Shown here: positions 1-8,366 of the stretch, in pieces
Numbering within the stretch: the stretch's first letter is position 1
How the letters are laid out: each line of letters starts with the position of its first letter
Assembly (NCBI GenBank): GCA_034933285.1
Contig: JAYFNT010000008.1
Span: 1-64,000 of the forward strand
Source: RPRC01 sp034933285
GTDB lineage: Bacteria; Desulfobacterota; Desulfuromonadia; Geobacterales; Geobacteraceae
Length of the DNA stretch: 64,000 nt
Reading direction: 5' to 3'
Notes under the pieces: model-generated
What the model saw: the letters and a program-made list of their open reading frames with translations, nothing else
What the model was told of the DNA's origin: nothing
The model's database searches: none
Program-made: the position numbers and the translations under genes

Positions 1-533
1 GCGTAGGCGGCCATCCCTTTCAGGCCATAGGTCAAAATCTCTATTGCGGAACGGATGTCTTCGTTCTCGTGCAGCGCCAGGATGCCGTACTGCTCACCCT
101 GCTTCACCAGGTCCGCCGCAGGCGCCCAGGCTGCCGGACCGGGGATCGGCTGCGGTGACTTGCCTTCCTCACCGGTGAAGAACGCCTTCAGTTTCTGGAA
201 AAATCCGCCTTCCGTCTCACTGCCGCCCGAGGCTTTCTCGTAAAGCGCCCTGGCTTTTTCCTTCATCTCGAAACATTTCCTGATGGTCGCTTCCAGTCGT
301 GCCGGATCGAAATCGACATTGGTAACCGTAGTAAACAACCCTTCCAGCAGAAAAACGTCGATGGCCTGGTCTTTCACTCCAAGCTTGCGGGCTTCATCGG
401 CATAAACCGCCAAGCCCTTGAGTCCGTACAGCAGGTTGTCCTGCAGGGCCGCAACCTCAGGCTTCTTCCCACACACACCAAGCACGTCGCAACCGATTCC
501 CTTTGCCGCCTGCTCGCATTGATGACAGAACAT
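1..533 (-). CDS. hcp: Hybrid-cluster protein / hydroxylamine reductase, N-terminal part (cut by window edge)
   Basis: Translation from the ATG at 533 starts MFCHQCEQAAKGIGCDVLGV and stays open to the window edge, giving about 177 residues. Cysteines C3, C6, C15 and C21 (CX2CX8CX5C) are the N-terminal cubane-binding set of Hcp proteins, in the spacing typical of strict anaerobes. Hcp carries a hybrid Fe-S-O cluster and acts in nitrosative-stress defence as an NO or hydroxylamine reductase in the cytoplasm. A strong ribosome site, GAGGAGG, lies 7 bases before the ATG. The C-terminal hybrid-cluster domain is outside the window. A partial palindrome about 220 bp upstream may be an operator. Confidence 0.93.
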   Translation of the reverse strand, partial: MFCHQCEQAAKGIGCDVLGVCGKKPEVAALQDNLLYGLKGLAVYADEARKLGVKDQAIDVFLLEGLFTTVTNVDFDPARLEATIRKCFEMKEKARALYEKASGGSETEGGFFQKLKAFFTGEEGKSPQPIPGPAAWAPAADLVKQGEQYGILALHENEDIRSAIEILTYGLKGMAAY

Positions 534-744
534 GTATCAACCTCCTCTTTTCGATTAATGATCTTGTATACACAGGAATGGAATTATTATACCCCGGATT
601 TTCCCCATGTCTTTCCACCCGGGCCAGGAATAACATCATTGCCCCTGTTTCTGCTTGACCTGCATCAATATTTTCCTGATTCCGCCGGTAAAAATGCACA
701 GCGGCCTTCCACCCGGTGAGAACCCGCCATAAAAGGTCATCCAT

Positions 745-765
745 CTTGACATGCATAATGTAAAG
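745..765. promoter_or_regulatory. Imperfect palindrome upstream of hcp, possible operator
   Basis: Arms CTTGACAT and ATGTAAAG flank a 5-bp centre, with 7 of 8 arm positions complementary. It lies about 220 bp before the hcp start in an A+T-rich stretch. Hcp genes are often controlled by Crp/FNR-family regulators such as HcpR, but the spacing here does not match the HcpR motif I know. The regulator is unknown. Confidence 0.3.
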
Positions 766-921
766 TGCATAATTATATTCAATTTAACTTATTTGTAGCA
801 TTAATTTGCCAAATTCCTATTCACGATACTTAGTCATTCTCTTCACGGAAACAAGGGAATTCCGGTCGATGCAGGCGCTTTTCCGCGATCGTATCCAAAC
901 GTGAAGTACGGCAAACTGATT

Positions 922-1006
922 TAGTTTCCATCCGGATACTGTCTTCACTCCCCCTCTCCCCTGGTGGGAGAGGGGGAGTAACTTGGGTGTTTCCGGATGG
1001 AAACTA
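922..1006. repeat. Nested inverted repeat (MITE/REP-like element)
   Basis: Outer arms TAGTTTCCATCCGGA (922-936) and TCCGGATGGAAACTA (992-1006) are perfect inverted copies. Inside them is a second perfect palindrome with 14-bp arms, 947-960 and 966-979, and a 5-base loop. The element ends just before the LysM/FecR gene. An upstream ATG at 997 lies inside the right arm and is unlikely to be the real start. Confidence 0.75.
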
Positions 1007-1038
1007 TTTATGGGGCGGTCAACTCCATGGAGACAGTC

Positions 1039-2694
1039 ATGAAAAGAACCATGCTATTGATTCCATGCATATTCTCAATTATTTCCATCCTGCCGGCAGG
1101 CGCCGCAGATAACGGCCAATTCGTCGAATTGTCCGTAACAAAAGGCGACAGCCTCGTCAACATCTGCAGAAAATATCTTCAAGATCCGGGAAAATGGCCG
1201 GAAATAGGCCGGGTAAACAAGCTGAAGGACAACAACAGAATCAATCCAGGCCAAAGGCTCAAGATTCCGGTCCGGCTCCTGAGGGGAGTCCCGGCGGACG
1301 GAACGGTAACATACGTCAGGGGAGATGTAGCGGTTCTGCCGGAACGTATGAGCCAGTGGCAGGCTCTGCAGCGGAACGACCATGTGCGGCAGGGCAGCCT
1401 GATGCGGACCGGGCATGACAGTGGCGTGGAAATCGTGTTCGATGACGGCACCTCCATACTGCAAAAACAGGATACCGTCCTTGGTCTGCAGACATCGGAA
1501 TACAAGGGGAATGATCATCTTTTACGCAGGCTGAGGCTTTCCAGCGGCAGAGTACTGACAAAGGTCCGCCGTGCAACGGGGAAAGAAACACGCTTTGAAA
1601 TCCGCACACCATCAGCCACAGCCGTTGCCAGAGGCACGGATTTCCGGGTAAGCAGCGGAATGAGCCAGGAGACGACATCAGAAGTGCTTGAAGGCTCTGT
1701 CGATGTCGCTGCCATGGGTAAGACAGTAGCGGTTCACGAAGGTGAAGGGACCCGCATCAACAAGGGGAAACCGCCCCTGCCCCCCAGGAAACTCCTGCAA
1801 CCTCCTGTTCCGCCCCGGATCACATCACCTTTGAATTCCATGCCGATCCAACTCCCCTTCCAGGGAGTAGAGGGGTCAGTTGCTTACCGGTTCCTGCTCT
1901 CCAGAGATGCTGAAGGGAAAGAACTTCTGCAGGACAAAGTCTATCCGGTGAAAGAACCCGCAACGGCAACAGGACTGAAAGACGGCAGATATTTCATACA
2001 GGCCGCAAGCATTGATGGACAGGGAATTGAAGGGCCGGCATCCCCAGCAGTGGAAATAACCGTCCGCACCCATCCCCTGCCGCCGTTCGTCCAGACTCCG
2101 TCGGAGGGGGCCAAACACAGGGGAAACACCCTGAAATTCAAATGGCTGCAGGTTCAGGACGCCAAGCGGTACCAGTTCCAGACTGCCGCTGATCGGGAGT
2201 TCCGGGAGGCTGCAGCGTACACTGAAGAAACAGGAGACACTGAGTTCAGTCACCGGTTCAGCGAATTCGGCACGTTCTATTTCCGCGTCCGCTCGGTTGC
2301 GGCTGACGGCTACGCCGGCGCCTGGTCCGACGCCGTTTCATTTACCATCGCCCCGCCTCCGCCATCACCCGAAATGGAAAAACCTGCTCTGGCCAAAGGC
2401 GAATTACGCATCCGTTGGGGAAATCGCGGTGCCAAAGTCAATTACCACTGTCAGGTTTCCATGGACAGGGAATTCAAGAGCACTCTCATCGACACCAGAC
2501 TCGACAAACCGGAGATCGCTATGTCCGCGCCTGACAAGCCGGGTGTCTATTATGTTCGCACCAGCACCATAGATCCCGATGGATGCGAAGGGGACTTCTC
2601 TCCAGCCCAGACTTTCGAGATCAAACGAAGGTGGCCTTATGCGGCAGGCGCAGCCCTGGGCGTGGCAGGAATAATCCTCCTGATTCTGCTGTAA
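1039..2694 (+). CDS. Secreted LysM / FecR-domain protein with Fn3-like repeats
   Basis: The start at ATG 1039 is preferred because GGAGA sits 5 bases upstream and the protein then opens with a clean signal peptide (MKRTMLLIPCIFSIISILPAG). The 551-residue product has a LysM domain at about residues 28-80 (starting VELSVTKGDSL). A FecR-type domain follows at about 85-245, with GTVTYVRGDV, an FDDGTSI segment and TPSATAVARGTDFRV. Three Fn3-like beta repeats run to about 520. A hydrophobic C-terminal segment (AAGAALGVAGIILLILL) probably anchors it in the inner membrane. LysM suggests peptidoglycan binding. The gene lies 40 bp before a CHASE2 kinase, and FecR-domain proteins often neighbour CHASE2 sensors, so it may be the kinase's periplasmic partner. 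That partnership is inference. Confidence 0.85.
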   Translation: MKRTMLLIPCIFSIISILPAGAADNGQFVELSVTKGDSLVNICRKYLQDPGKWPEIGRVNKLKDNNRINPGQRLKIPVRLLRGVPADGTVTYVRGDVAVLPERMSQWQALQRNDHVRQGSLMRTGHDSGVEIVFDDGTSILQKQDTVLGLQTSEYKGNDHLLRRLRLSSGRVLTKVRRATGKETRFEIRTPSATAVARGTDFRVSSGMSQETTSEVLEGSVDVAAMGKTVAVHEGEGTRINKGKPPLPPRKLLQPPVPPRITSPLNSMPIQLPFQGVEGSVAYRFLLSRDAEGKELLQDKVYPVKEPATATGLKDGRYFIQAASIDGQGIEGPASPAVEITVRTHPLPPFVQTPSEGAKHRGNTLKFKWLQVQDAKRYQFQTAADREFREAAAYTEETGDTEFSHRFSEFGTFYFRVRSVAADGYAGAWSDAVSFTIAPPPPSPEMEKPALAKGELRIRWGNRGAKVNYHCQVSMDREFKSTLIDTRLDKPEIAMSAPDKPGVYYVRTSTIDPDGCEGDFSPAQTFEIKRRWPYAAGAALGVAGIILLILL

Positions 2695-2734
2695 TCCTTC
2701 CCCGTCAACTAATGATTCATGCGGGAGAGTCATT

Positions 2735-5362
2735 TTGAATCACCTTTGGAAGATACTGCTCAAACAGGGCCTGATTATCGCAACAGGCATCATGATGATC
2801 GTTTCGGCCGACTATCTAGGCTTTTTCATCAGATTCGACGACGCATGCTATGATCTGTTTTTCCGCCTCCGCGGCACAATCGAGACAGACAGACGCATTC
2901 TCATAGCCGCAATCGACGAGAAAACCTTGCAACGCCTTGGTCGATGGCCCCTGAAGCGGATTCACTACTGCTCGCTGCTCAAAGCGGTCGACAAGGCGGA
3001 TGCAGTCGGTTTCGACATTGTCATGACCGAACCGTCAGAGGATGACGCCTCACTGTCCATGGCAGCAGGGAGACACCGGGCAGTGGTCTTCCCATCCTAC
3101 CTGGAGCGGTTTACCGGTGAACTGGATTCCTCATCGGCAATCTCACCACGGCTGGCAGGCCATGTTCACTTGGAACAGGATATAGACGGAGTCGTAAGAA
3201 GGGTCTATCACACCATTTTCGTCAACGGTGACCGCGTGCGGTCCTTTTCTTCCGCAATCTACGAGGCGGTGACCGGCAGGCAATTGCGACCCGCCGAATC
3301 TTCCGGGTTCAAGACCAGGGGAACTGTCCGCCAGGCGGATGAAAATACCATCAATTATTTCGGCCCTCCCGGGACATTCCCGCACCTGTCCATGATCGAT
3401 ATACTCGACGGCCGTTACCCGCCCGATTTCTTCGCCCACCGGATAATCCTGGTGGGAACTACGGCTGAAGGTATCGAAAGCGGCATCTTGACTCCATTCA
3501 GCGAGGAGCGCGGCCGAATGAGCGGAGTTGAGGCGCACGCCAACATTCTCAACAACCTGCTCGACAGCAACGGAATAAAGGAATCCCCCGACCTTTTCAG
3601 GTGGTTCATTTCCGTCTTCCTTTCCCTCCTCGGCCTTCTCTTCTTCAGCCGGGCAGGCAACAGATGGCTGCTGGCAGGCTGTTTCTTCGGAATCGCCGGA
3701 GTCATGACCGGCACATTCTACCTGTTCAGCCGATTCGGGATATGGTTCAGCCCTGTCCTGTTCTGTCTTCTGCTGACATTCATGCTGCTAACCGCCCATC
3801 TTTTCAGGCTCGAACAAGCCGGCCGGAAACTGCAAAGCGCAAAAGAGGAATGGGAGGAATCCTTCGATACGATCAATGACGCCATTGTCCTGATGGACTG
3901 CGAAGGTCGAATCACCCGATCGAACAAAGCGGCCGGACTGCTCCCGAAAAAGGTACTGGATTCACTTTTTCTCAAATGCAGGGAACCAGGAAAGCCCGGA
4001 AACGGCTGCAATTCCGCCGAAAACGGCACGTGCCTTTCAGTAGAAACAGAGGACCCCGGTTCCGAGCGTTTTTTCGAAATCAAGTCCCTCCCCAGATTTG
4101 ATGGTGACGGTGGAAAGATTGGCTTCGTTCATGTAGTGCAGGACGTCAGCAGCAGAAAAAAAGCAGAGGCGGAAAAGGAGGCCATCCGCTTCCAGCTGCT
4201 CCAGTCGCAGAAAATGGAATCCGTCGGGCGTATGGCGGCAGGCATCACCCATGACTTCAACAACCTGCTGACGGCCATTCTGGGGTTCAGCGAACTGGCA
4301 ATTATCAGGATGCCCCCGGATGACCCGATGAGAAATCATATCCAGATCATCCACGAGTCCGGGCTTAAGGCGGCCCAGTTGACCCGCCAGCTCCTGGCGT
4401 TCAGCCGCAGACAAGTAATGCATCTGCAGGTGGTGAACCTGCCGAAACTGGTCAACGATCTTTCGAAAATTCTGGCGCGGATGATTGGCGAAGATGTGAC
4501 TTTGAGGCTCGCAACTGAAGCGCCGACCAGCTTCATCAAGGCTGACCCCGGCCACCTGGAGCAGGTGATCATGAACCTGGCCGTTAACGCCCGTGACGCC
4601 ATGCCTCAGGGTGGAACCCTGACCATCGAAACATCCGATGTCTACCTAGACGAGAACTATGCCCGAAGTCACTTTGGAGTAGCGCCGGGCCAATATGTCA
4701 CAATGCGCATTACCGACACCGGCGTTGGGATGAGCAAAGAAGTCCAGACGAAAATCTTCGAACCTTTTTTCACTACCAAGAAATCCGGGGAAGGGACGGG
4801 ACTGGGCCTCTCAACGGTATACGGGATAGTCAAGCAGTTATCGGGTCACATCCATGTCTACAGCGAAGAGGGCAAAGGAAGCGTCTTTACCATATATATG
4901 CCGGCATGTGAACCGGATGAAGAAAAAATCGCCGAGCAAAGGGCTCAAACGCTGGCTCGCGGCTCGGAAAGCTTACTGGTCGCCGAGGACGACCCCATGG
5001 TCCGCCAGCTCATCGCCGACACGCTCGAACCGCTGGGATACCGGGTGTCACTCGCAGGCTCGTGCGCAGAATCCCTGAAGTTCATCGAAACTGCAAAAGC
5101 AGACTTCCACATCCTGCTGACCGATGTCATCATGCCCGAATCAGGCGGAAAAGAATTGGCACAGGCCTTTCGCAAAAGATACCCCTCAGCCGGGGTGATA
5201 TTCATGTCAGGTTACACCGAGGAGATCATAACACGGCACGGGCTTGACCCGGAGGGGATTTCCTTCATCCAGAAACCCCTGATTCCCAACAGGCTCGTTA
5301 CCAAAATAAGGGAAGTTCTGGATGGTCCGGCCGGACAGTCAAACAACGGAAAAGGCAGTTGA
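2735..5362 (+). CDS. CHASE2-PAS hybrid histidine kinase with C-terminal receiver
   Basis: The 875-residue protein starts at a TTG five bases after GGGAGAG. A membrane segment lies near residues 11-28, then a periplasmic CHASE2 domain to about 285. Three close membrane helices follow (about 290-305, 309-330, 337-355), the normal CHASE2 arrangement. Next come a PAS-like region (about 365-480), a HisKA dimerisation box with the phospho-acceptor His506 in THDFNNLL, and an HATPase domain with GTGLGLSTVYGI. The C-terminal receiver has acidic residues AEDD and Asp797 in LLTDVIMP, a conserved T/S position and a KP pair. It is therefore a complete hybrid kinase. No separate response regulator is adjacent. 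The input probably comes through the LysM/FecR protein encoded upstream. Confidence 0.93.
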   Translation: MNHLWKILLKQGLIIATGIMMIVSADYLGFFIRFDDACYDLFFRLRGTIETDRRILIAAIDEKTLQRLGRWPLKRIHYCSLLKAVDKADAVGFDIVMTEPSEDDASLSMAAGRHRAVVFPSYLERFTGELDSSSAISPRLAGHVHLEQDIDGVVRRVYHTIFVNGDRVRSFSSAIYEAVTGRQLRPAESSGFKTRGTVRQADENTINYFGPPGTFPHLSMIDILDGRYPPDFFAHRIILVGTTAEGIESGILTPFSEERGRMSGVEAHANILNNLLDSNGIKESPDLFRWFISVFLSLLGLLFFSRAGNRWLLAGCFFGIAGVMTGTFYLFSRFGIWFSPVLFCLLLTFMLLTAHLFRLEQAGRKLQSAKEEWEESFDTINDAIVLMDCEGRITRSNKAAGLLPKKVLDSLFLKCREPGKPGNGCNSAENGTCLSVETEDPGSERFFEIKSLPRFDGDGGKIGFVHVVQDVSSRKKAEAEKEAIRFQLLQSQKMESVGRMAAGITHDFNNLLTAILGFSELAIIRMPPDDPMRNHIQIIHESGLKAAQLTRQLLAFSRRQVMHLQVVNLPKLVNDLSKILARMIGEDVTLRLATEAPTSFIKADPGHLEQVIMNLAVNARDAMPQGGTLTIETSDVYLDENYARSHFGVAPGQYVTMRITDTGVGMSKEVQTKIFEPFFTTKKSGEGTGLGLSTVYGIVKQLSGHIHVYSEEGKGSVFTIYMPACEPDEEKIAEQRAQTLARGSESLLVAEDDPMVRQLIADTLEPLGYRVSLAGSCAESLKFIETAKADFHILLTDVIMPESGGKELAQAFRKRYPSAGVIFMSGYTEEIITRHGLDPEGISFIQKPLIPNRLVTKIREVLDGPAGQSNNGKGS

Positions 5363-5403
5363 AGCAGGGGGAGGAGTCAATACGGGGCAGGTTGCGGATA
5401 TCT

Positions 5404-5517
5404 GGGCGGGTTGGAACGTTTGAGCGGGTTGAAACGTTTGGGCGGGTTGAAAACCCGCCCCTACAGGGATTGGCGGGATTCATAATGTTTTCGTAGGGGC
5501 GGGTTTCTAACCCGCCC
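5404..5517. repeat. Tandem and inverted GGGCGGGTT repeats between the kinase gene and recD2
   Basis: Two complete 18-base units (5404-5421, 5422-5439; GRGCGGGTTGRAACGTTT) and the start of a third are followed by two hairpins with the same arms: GGGCGGGTT/AACCCGCCC at 5440-5448/5452-5460 and at 5497-5505/5509-5517. The second hairpin includes the recD2 stop codon and its last codons, so the repeat has supplied the C-terminus of RecD2. It may act as a terminator between the convergent genes, but there is no long T run. Confidence 0.8.
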
Positions 5518-7702
5518 TCGATTCCATTGCTGCGGCAATCCTCTCCGCCAGTTTCGTCACCCTTTTCGTTGACTTTCTGTTCTTCACCGCCATAGCCAGG
5601 GCCTTGACCTGGCCGATGATGATGACCAGCTTCTTGCCCCTGGTTACGGCCGTGTAGACCAGGTTCCTTTCAAGAAGCATGTAATGCTGCATGGCAAGCG
5701 GGATGACAACCGCGGGATATTCTGATCCCTGGCTCTTGTGAATCGAAGTGGCATATGCGAGCGAAACCTCGTCCAGCTCGCCGAATTCGTACTCCACCGT
5801 CCTGCCGTCGAAGTCGACACGCAGCAGGCCATCCTCCGGGTCGACTGATTCGATCCTGCCGATATCGCCGTTAAAGACCTCCTTGCTGTAATTGTTCACG
5901 GTCTGGATCACCTTGTCGCCCGGAGAAAACGTGGTTCCGAAGCGGCTTACCCGCGGCTCCGCGGTGGGATTCAACCGCTGCTGCAGTTCCACGTTGAGGG
6001 AGCGGACGCCCAGCCCTCCCAGGTTCATGGGGGTCAACACCTGGATGTCTCTGACCGGATGGAAGCCGAAGCGGTTGGGAATGCGCCCGGTCACGACCTG
6101 CATGACCTTGTCGTGAATATCCTCAGGGGTTTCCGCGGGAATGAAGTAAAAATCCGAAAGGGCCGGCCCCTCGGTTTTCAACGGCATCTCCCCCCGGTTG
6201 ATGCGGTGGGCGTTGACGATGATCCGGGAGGCTTCGGCCTGGCGGAATATCTCGGTCAGCCTGACCGTCGGGACGGCGCCGGAGCCGATGATATCGGCAA
6301 GAACCGCACCAGGCCCCACTGACGGGAGCTGGTCGACGTCTCCGACCATGATCAGCGCTGCATGGTCAGGGATTGCGGCAAGCAGGCGGTTGGCAAGGAC
6401 TATGTCCACCATGGACGACTCGTCCACCACCACGAGGTCGGTTTCGAGAGGAAGTTCCCTGCCCCTCTTGAAGCCGAAGGTCTGGGGGTCGAACTCCAGG
6501 AGCCGGTGGATGGTTTTCGCCTCCAGTCCGGTCGACTCGGAGAGTCTCTTGGCCGCCCTTCCGGTGGGAGCGCAGAGAGTGACCCTTACATTCTTGGTGC
6601 GGATAATCATGAGTATGCTGTTGACCAGGGTTGTCTTGCCCACCCCCGGCCCCCCGGTAATGACGACCACCTTGGAGGACATGGCCAGTTCGACGGCGCT
6701 CTTCTGGGAACTCGAAAGTGACAGGCCGGTCTTCTTCTCCACCCATGGAACCGCCTTTTCCGCATCGACATGCCCCCATGGCGGCACCCCCCGCAACAGC
6801 CGCGCCATATTCGTCGAGGTCCCGATTTCGGCCCGGTGCAGCGGCGTTAGGAACAGGCAATCCCTGTCGTCGATCCTGTCCGGGAGCAGGTTCCCTTCGG
6901 CAATTTCCTCCCGGATCGCCTCCTCTATGATCGGAAACGGGATATCGAGGAGAGCGGCAGCCGCTTCAGCCAGCGCCGCGACAGGCCAGGCGCAATGGCC
7001 GTCGTTCGATATCTCCTGCAGGGTGTGCCTTACCCCGGCCCGTGCACGGATCAGGGAATCCCTGGCGATCCCGAGTCGTTCCGCGATGCCGTCCGCGGTC
7101 CTGAAACCGATGCCGTGGATATCGAGGGCCAGGCGGTAGGGGTTCTCGGTCACCTTGAAAATGGATTCGTCGCCATAAGTCTTGTAGATGCGTACTGCAC
7201 GGCCGGTTCCGACGCCGTGGGACTGGAGGAACACCATGATCTCACGGATCGCCTTCTGTTCGGCCCATGCATCGGTCACCATTTCCATCCGCTTTTTCCC
7301 GATGCCCGGAAGGCCCTGCAGCCGCAGAGGATAATATTCGATGACCTCGAAGACTTCCTCGCCAAAAGCATTGACCAGCACCTTGGCGAAGTGGGGACCA
7401 ATCCCCTTGACCATCCCGCTCGCGAGATATTTTTCAATGCCCTCTTTCGTACCCGGAAGCACGGTCCTGAGCTGACGGGCCTTGAACTGGAGGCCGTGGG
7501 TCCGGTCATTGTGCCAGAACCCCAGGCATTCGACGAACTCACCGGGCGCTATGGTGGCGGCGGAGCCGATGACGGTGACAGTGTCCTTCTTCCCCCTGAC
7601 CTTCACGCGGAGCACGCAGAAGCCGGTGTCTTCGCTGTGAAATGTGACCCTTTCGACGGAGCCAGAAAGTCTTTCCCGTGGTGCAGTTTCATTTTCAGTC
7701 AT
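5507..7702 (-). CDS. recD2: ATP-dependent DNA helicase RecD2 (RecD/TraA family)
   Basis: The ATG at 7702 (MTENETAPRERLSGSVERV) is chosen because it gives the usual family N-terminus; a longer frame would run through the divergent marR promoter. The 731-residue product has an N-terminal OB-like region, tandem helix-hairpin-helix motifs (LPGIGKKRM, DIHGIGFRTADGIAERLGI), a Walker A GGPGVGKTT near residue 350, VVDESSMVD as Walker B, and the C-terminal UvrD-type motif TSIHKSQGSEYP. RecD2 is a 5'-3' superfamily 1B helicase that works without RecBC, with roles in repair. It stands alone and is divergent from marR. The last residues are encoded by a dispersed repeat. Confidence 0.93.
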   Translation of the reverse strand: MTENETAPRERLSGSVERVTFHSEDTGFCVLRVKVRGKKDTVTVIGSAATIAPGEFVECLGFWHNDRTHGLQFKARQLRTVLPGTKEGIEKYLASGMVKGIGPHFAKVLVNAFGEEVFEVIEYYPLRLQGLPGIGKKRMEMVTDAWAEQKAIREIMVFLQSHGVGTGRAVRIYKTYGDESIFKVTENPYRLALDIHGIGFRTADGIAERLGIARDSLIRARAGVRHTLQEISNDGHCAWPVAALAEAAAALLDIPFPIIEEAIREEIAEGNLLPDRIDDRDCLFLTPLHRAEIGTSTNMARLLRGVPPWGHVDAEKAVPWVEKKTGLSLSSSQKSAVELAMSSKVVVITGGPGVGKTTLVNSILMIIRTKNVRVTLCAPTGRAAKRLSESTGLEAKTIHRLLEFDPQTFGFKRGRELPLETDLVVVDESSMVDIVLANRLLAAIPDHAALIMVGDVDQLPSVGPGAVLADIIGSGAVPTVRLTEIFRQAEASRIIVNAHRINRGEMPLKTEGPALSDFYFIPAETPEDIHDKVMQVVTGRIPNRFGFHPVRDIQVLTPMNLGGLGVRSLNVELQQRLNPTAEPRVSRFGTTFSPGDKVIQTVNNYSKEVFNGDIGRIESVDPEDGLLRVDFDGRTVEYEFGELDEVSLAYATSIHKSQGSEYPAVVIPLAMQHYMLLERNLVYTAVTRGKKLVIIIGQVKALAMAVKNRKSTKRVTKLAERIAAAMESRAG

Positions 7703-7790
7703 AATGGGCACTTTATCACCATACGGCCATGTTCGGAAGTCTTTCCAAGGGGATAAGCCGCATCGGCCACTTGAACCGGCGAATTTTTTC

Positions 7791-7819
7791 TTGACAATAG
7801 TTGTCACGACAAGTATACA
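7791..7819 (+). promoter_or_regulatory. Sigma-70-type promoter of marR
   Basis: A perfect -35 box TTGACA (7791-7796), a 17-bp spacer and TATACA (7814-7819) precede the marR ATG at 7827. The close spacing implies a very short leader or a leaderless mRNA. The spacer is filled by the palindrome TTGTCACGACAA, so binding there would block RNA polymerase. Confidence 0.75.
7792..7812. promoter_or_regulatory. Probable MarR operator in the marR promoter
   Basis: Two overlapping palindromes share the half-site TTGTCA: TGACAA-TAG-TTGTCA (7792-7806) and TTGT-CACG-ACAA (7801-7812). The second matches the palindrome before the efflux operon at 8283-8294 (joint consensus TTGTCAYRACAA). Autorepression by the MarR protein is the natural reading. 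Confidence 0.65.
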
Positions 7820-7826
7820 GGCAAAC

Positions 7827-8264
7827 ATGTCGAAGTATGATGAATTCATAGAGAAGAATTCAATCGGGTACCTGATAAGTATCGCCGGGTTACGCTACAA
7901 GGGCGAAACATGGAGACGCCTGAAACCCTTCGGCATTACCCCGGAGCAATGGGTTGTCCTAAACCGTCTCTCGGAGGGAGATGGTGTAAGCCAGAGGGAA
8001 CTGGCGGACCGGATAGTAAAGGACCAGCCGAATACGACCCGCATTCTCGACAAGATGGCACAGAAAGGTTTGATACGCAGGGATCCGGACCCACAGGACA
8101 GGAGAGCCTTCCTGATTTTCCTGACATCGGACGGGAGACGTTTGAGGGATAAGCTTCTGCCGATTGTGCAGGAACTTCGGAAAATCTCCGCCCATGGATT
8201 CTCTGAAGAAGAAATCATGATGCTGAAAAATCTCCTTCGAAGATTCACGGGCAATCTAAGTTGA
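7827..8264 (+). CDS. MarR-family transcriptional regulator
   Basis: The 145-residue product starts at ATG 7827 (MSKYDEFIEKNSIGYLISIA). It has the MarR winged-helix core: helices around GITPEQWVVLNRLSEGDGVS, a recognition region near DQPNTTRILDKMAQKGLI, and the wing RDPDPQDRRAFLIFLT with the conserved DxR. MarR proteins are homodimeric repressors released by small phenolic or other ligands. The gene sits 102 bp before an outer-membrane/FUSC/HlyD efflux operon on the same strand. Both promoter regions carry the same 12-bp palindrome, so it probably controls itself and the pump. The ligand is not predictable from sequence. Confidence 0.93.
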   Translation: MSKYDEFIEKNSIGYLISIAGLRYKGETWRRLKPFGITPEQWVVLNRLSEGDGVSQRELADRIVKDQPNTTRILDKMAQKGLIRRDPDPQDRRAFLIFLTSDGRRLRDKLLPIVQELRKISAHGFSEEEIMMLKNLLRRFTGNLS

Positions 8265-8282
8265 TTTTTTTTGCTTATTTAA

Positions 8283-8294
8283 TTGTCATAACAA
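8283..8294. promoter_or_regulatory. Probable MarR operator before the efflux operon
   Basis: TTGT-CATA-ACAA is a palindrome matching TTGT-CACG-ACAA in the marR promoter at 9 of 12 positions or better. It lies in the A+T-rich 102-bp gap between marR and the outer-membrane factor gene. Confidence 0.6.
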
Positions 8295-8366
8295 TATTTG
8301 TTGCATCAACTTTAATATTCGATACTTTTTTGATTCTCAGACCTGCAAGGTCTTGCCGGAAACCAG

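Larger units (their letters stand above)
534..1038. other. Intergenic region between hcp and the LysM/FecR gene
   Basis: No convincing coding frame is seen in this 505-bp divergent spacer. It holds an imperfect palindrome at 745-765 and, at 922-1006, a nested inverted repeat of the dispersed type found elsewhere in the window. The stretch 760-830 is A+T-rich and probably carries the promoters. Confidence 0.6.
7703..7826. other. Divergent recD2-marR intergenic region
   Basis: This 124-bp spacer contains the marR promoter and its overlapping palindromes. I see no clear ribosome site for recD2 beyond a weak purine run. Confidence 0.6.

Noticed and set aside
840..950. Possible GEMM-type cyclic-dinucleotide riboswitch upstream of the LysM/FecR gene
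   Set aside because: The region lacks the conserved tetraloop/receptor core sequences of that RNA class; only the inverted repeat is clear.
6198..7139. 313-codon plus-strand frame opposite recD2
   Set aside because: Mirror frame of a well-supported helicase gene, rich in Arg, Ser and Pro as expected from third-position G+C bias.
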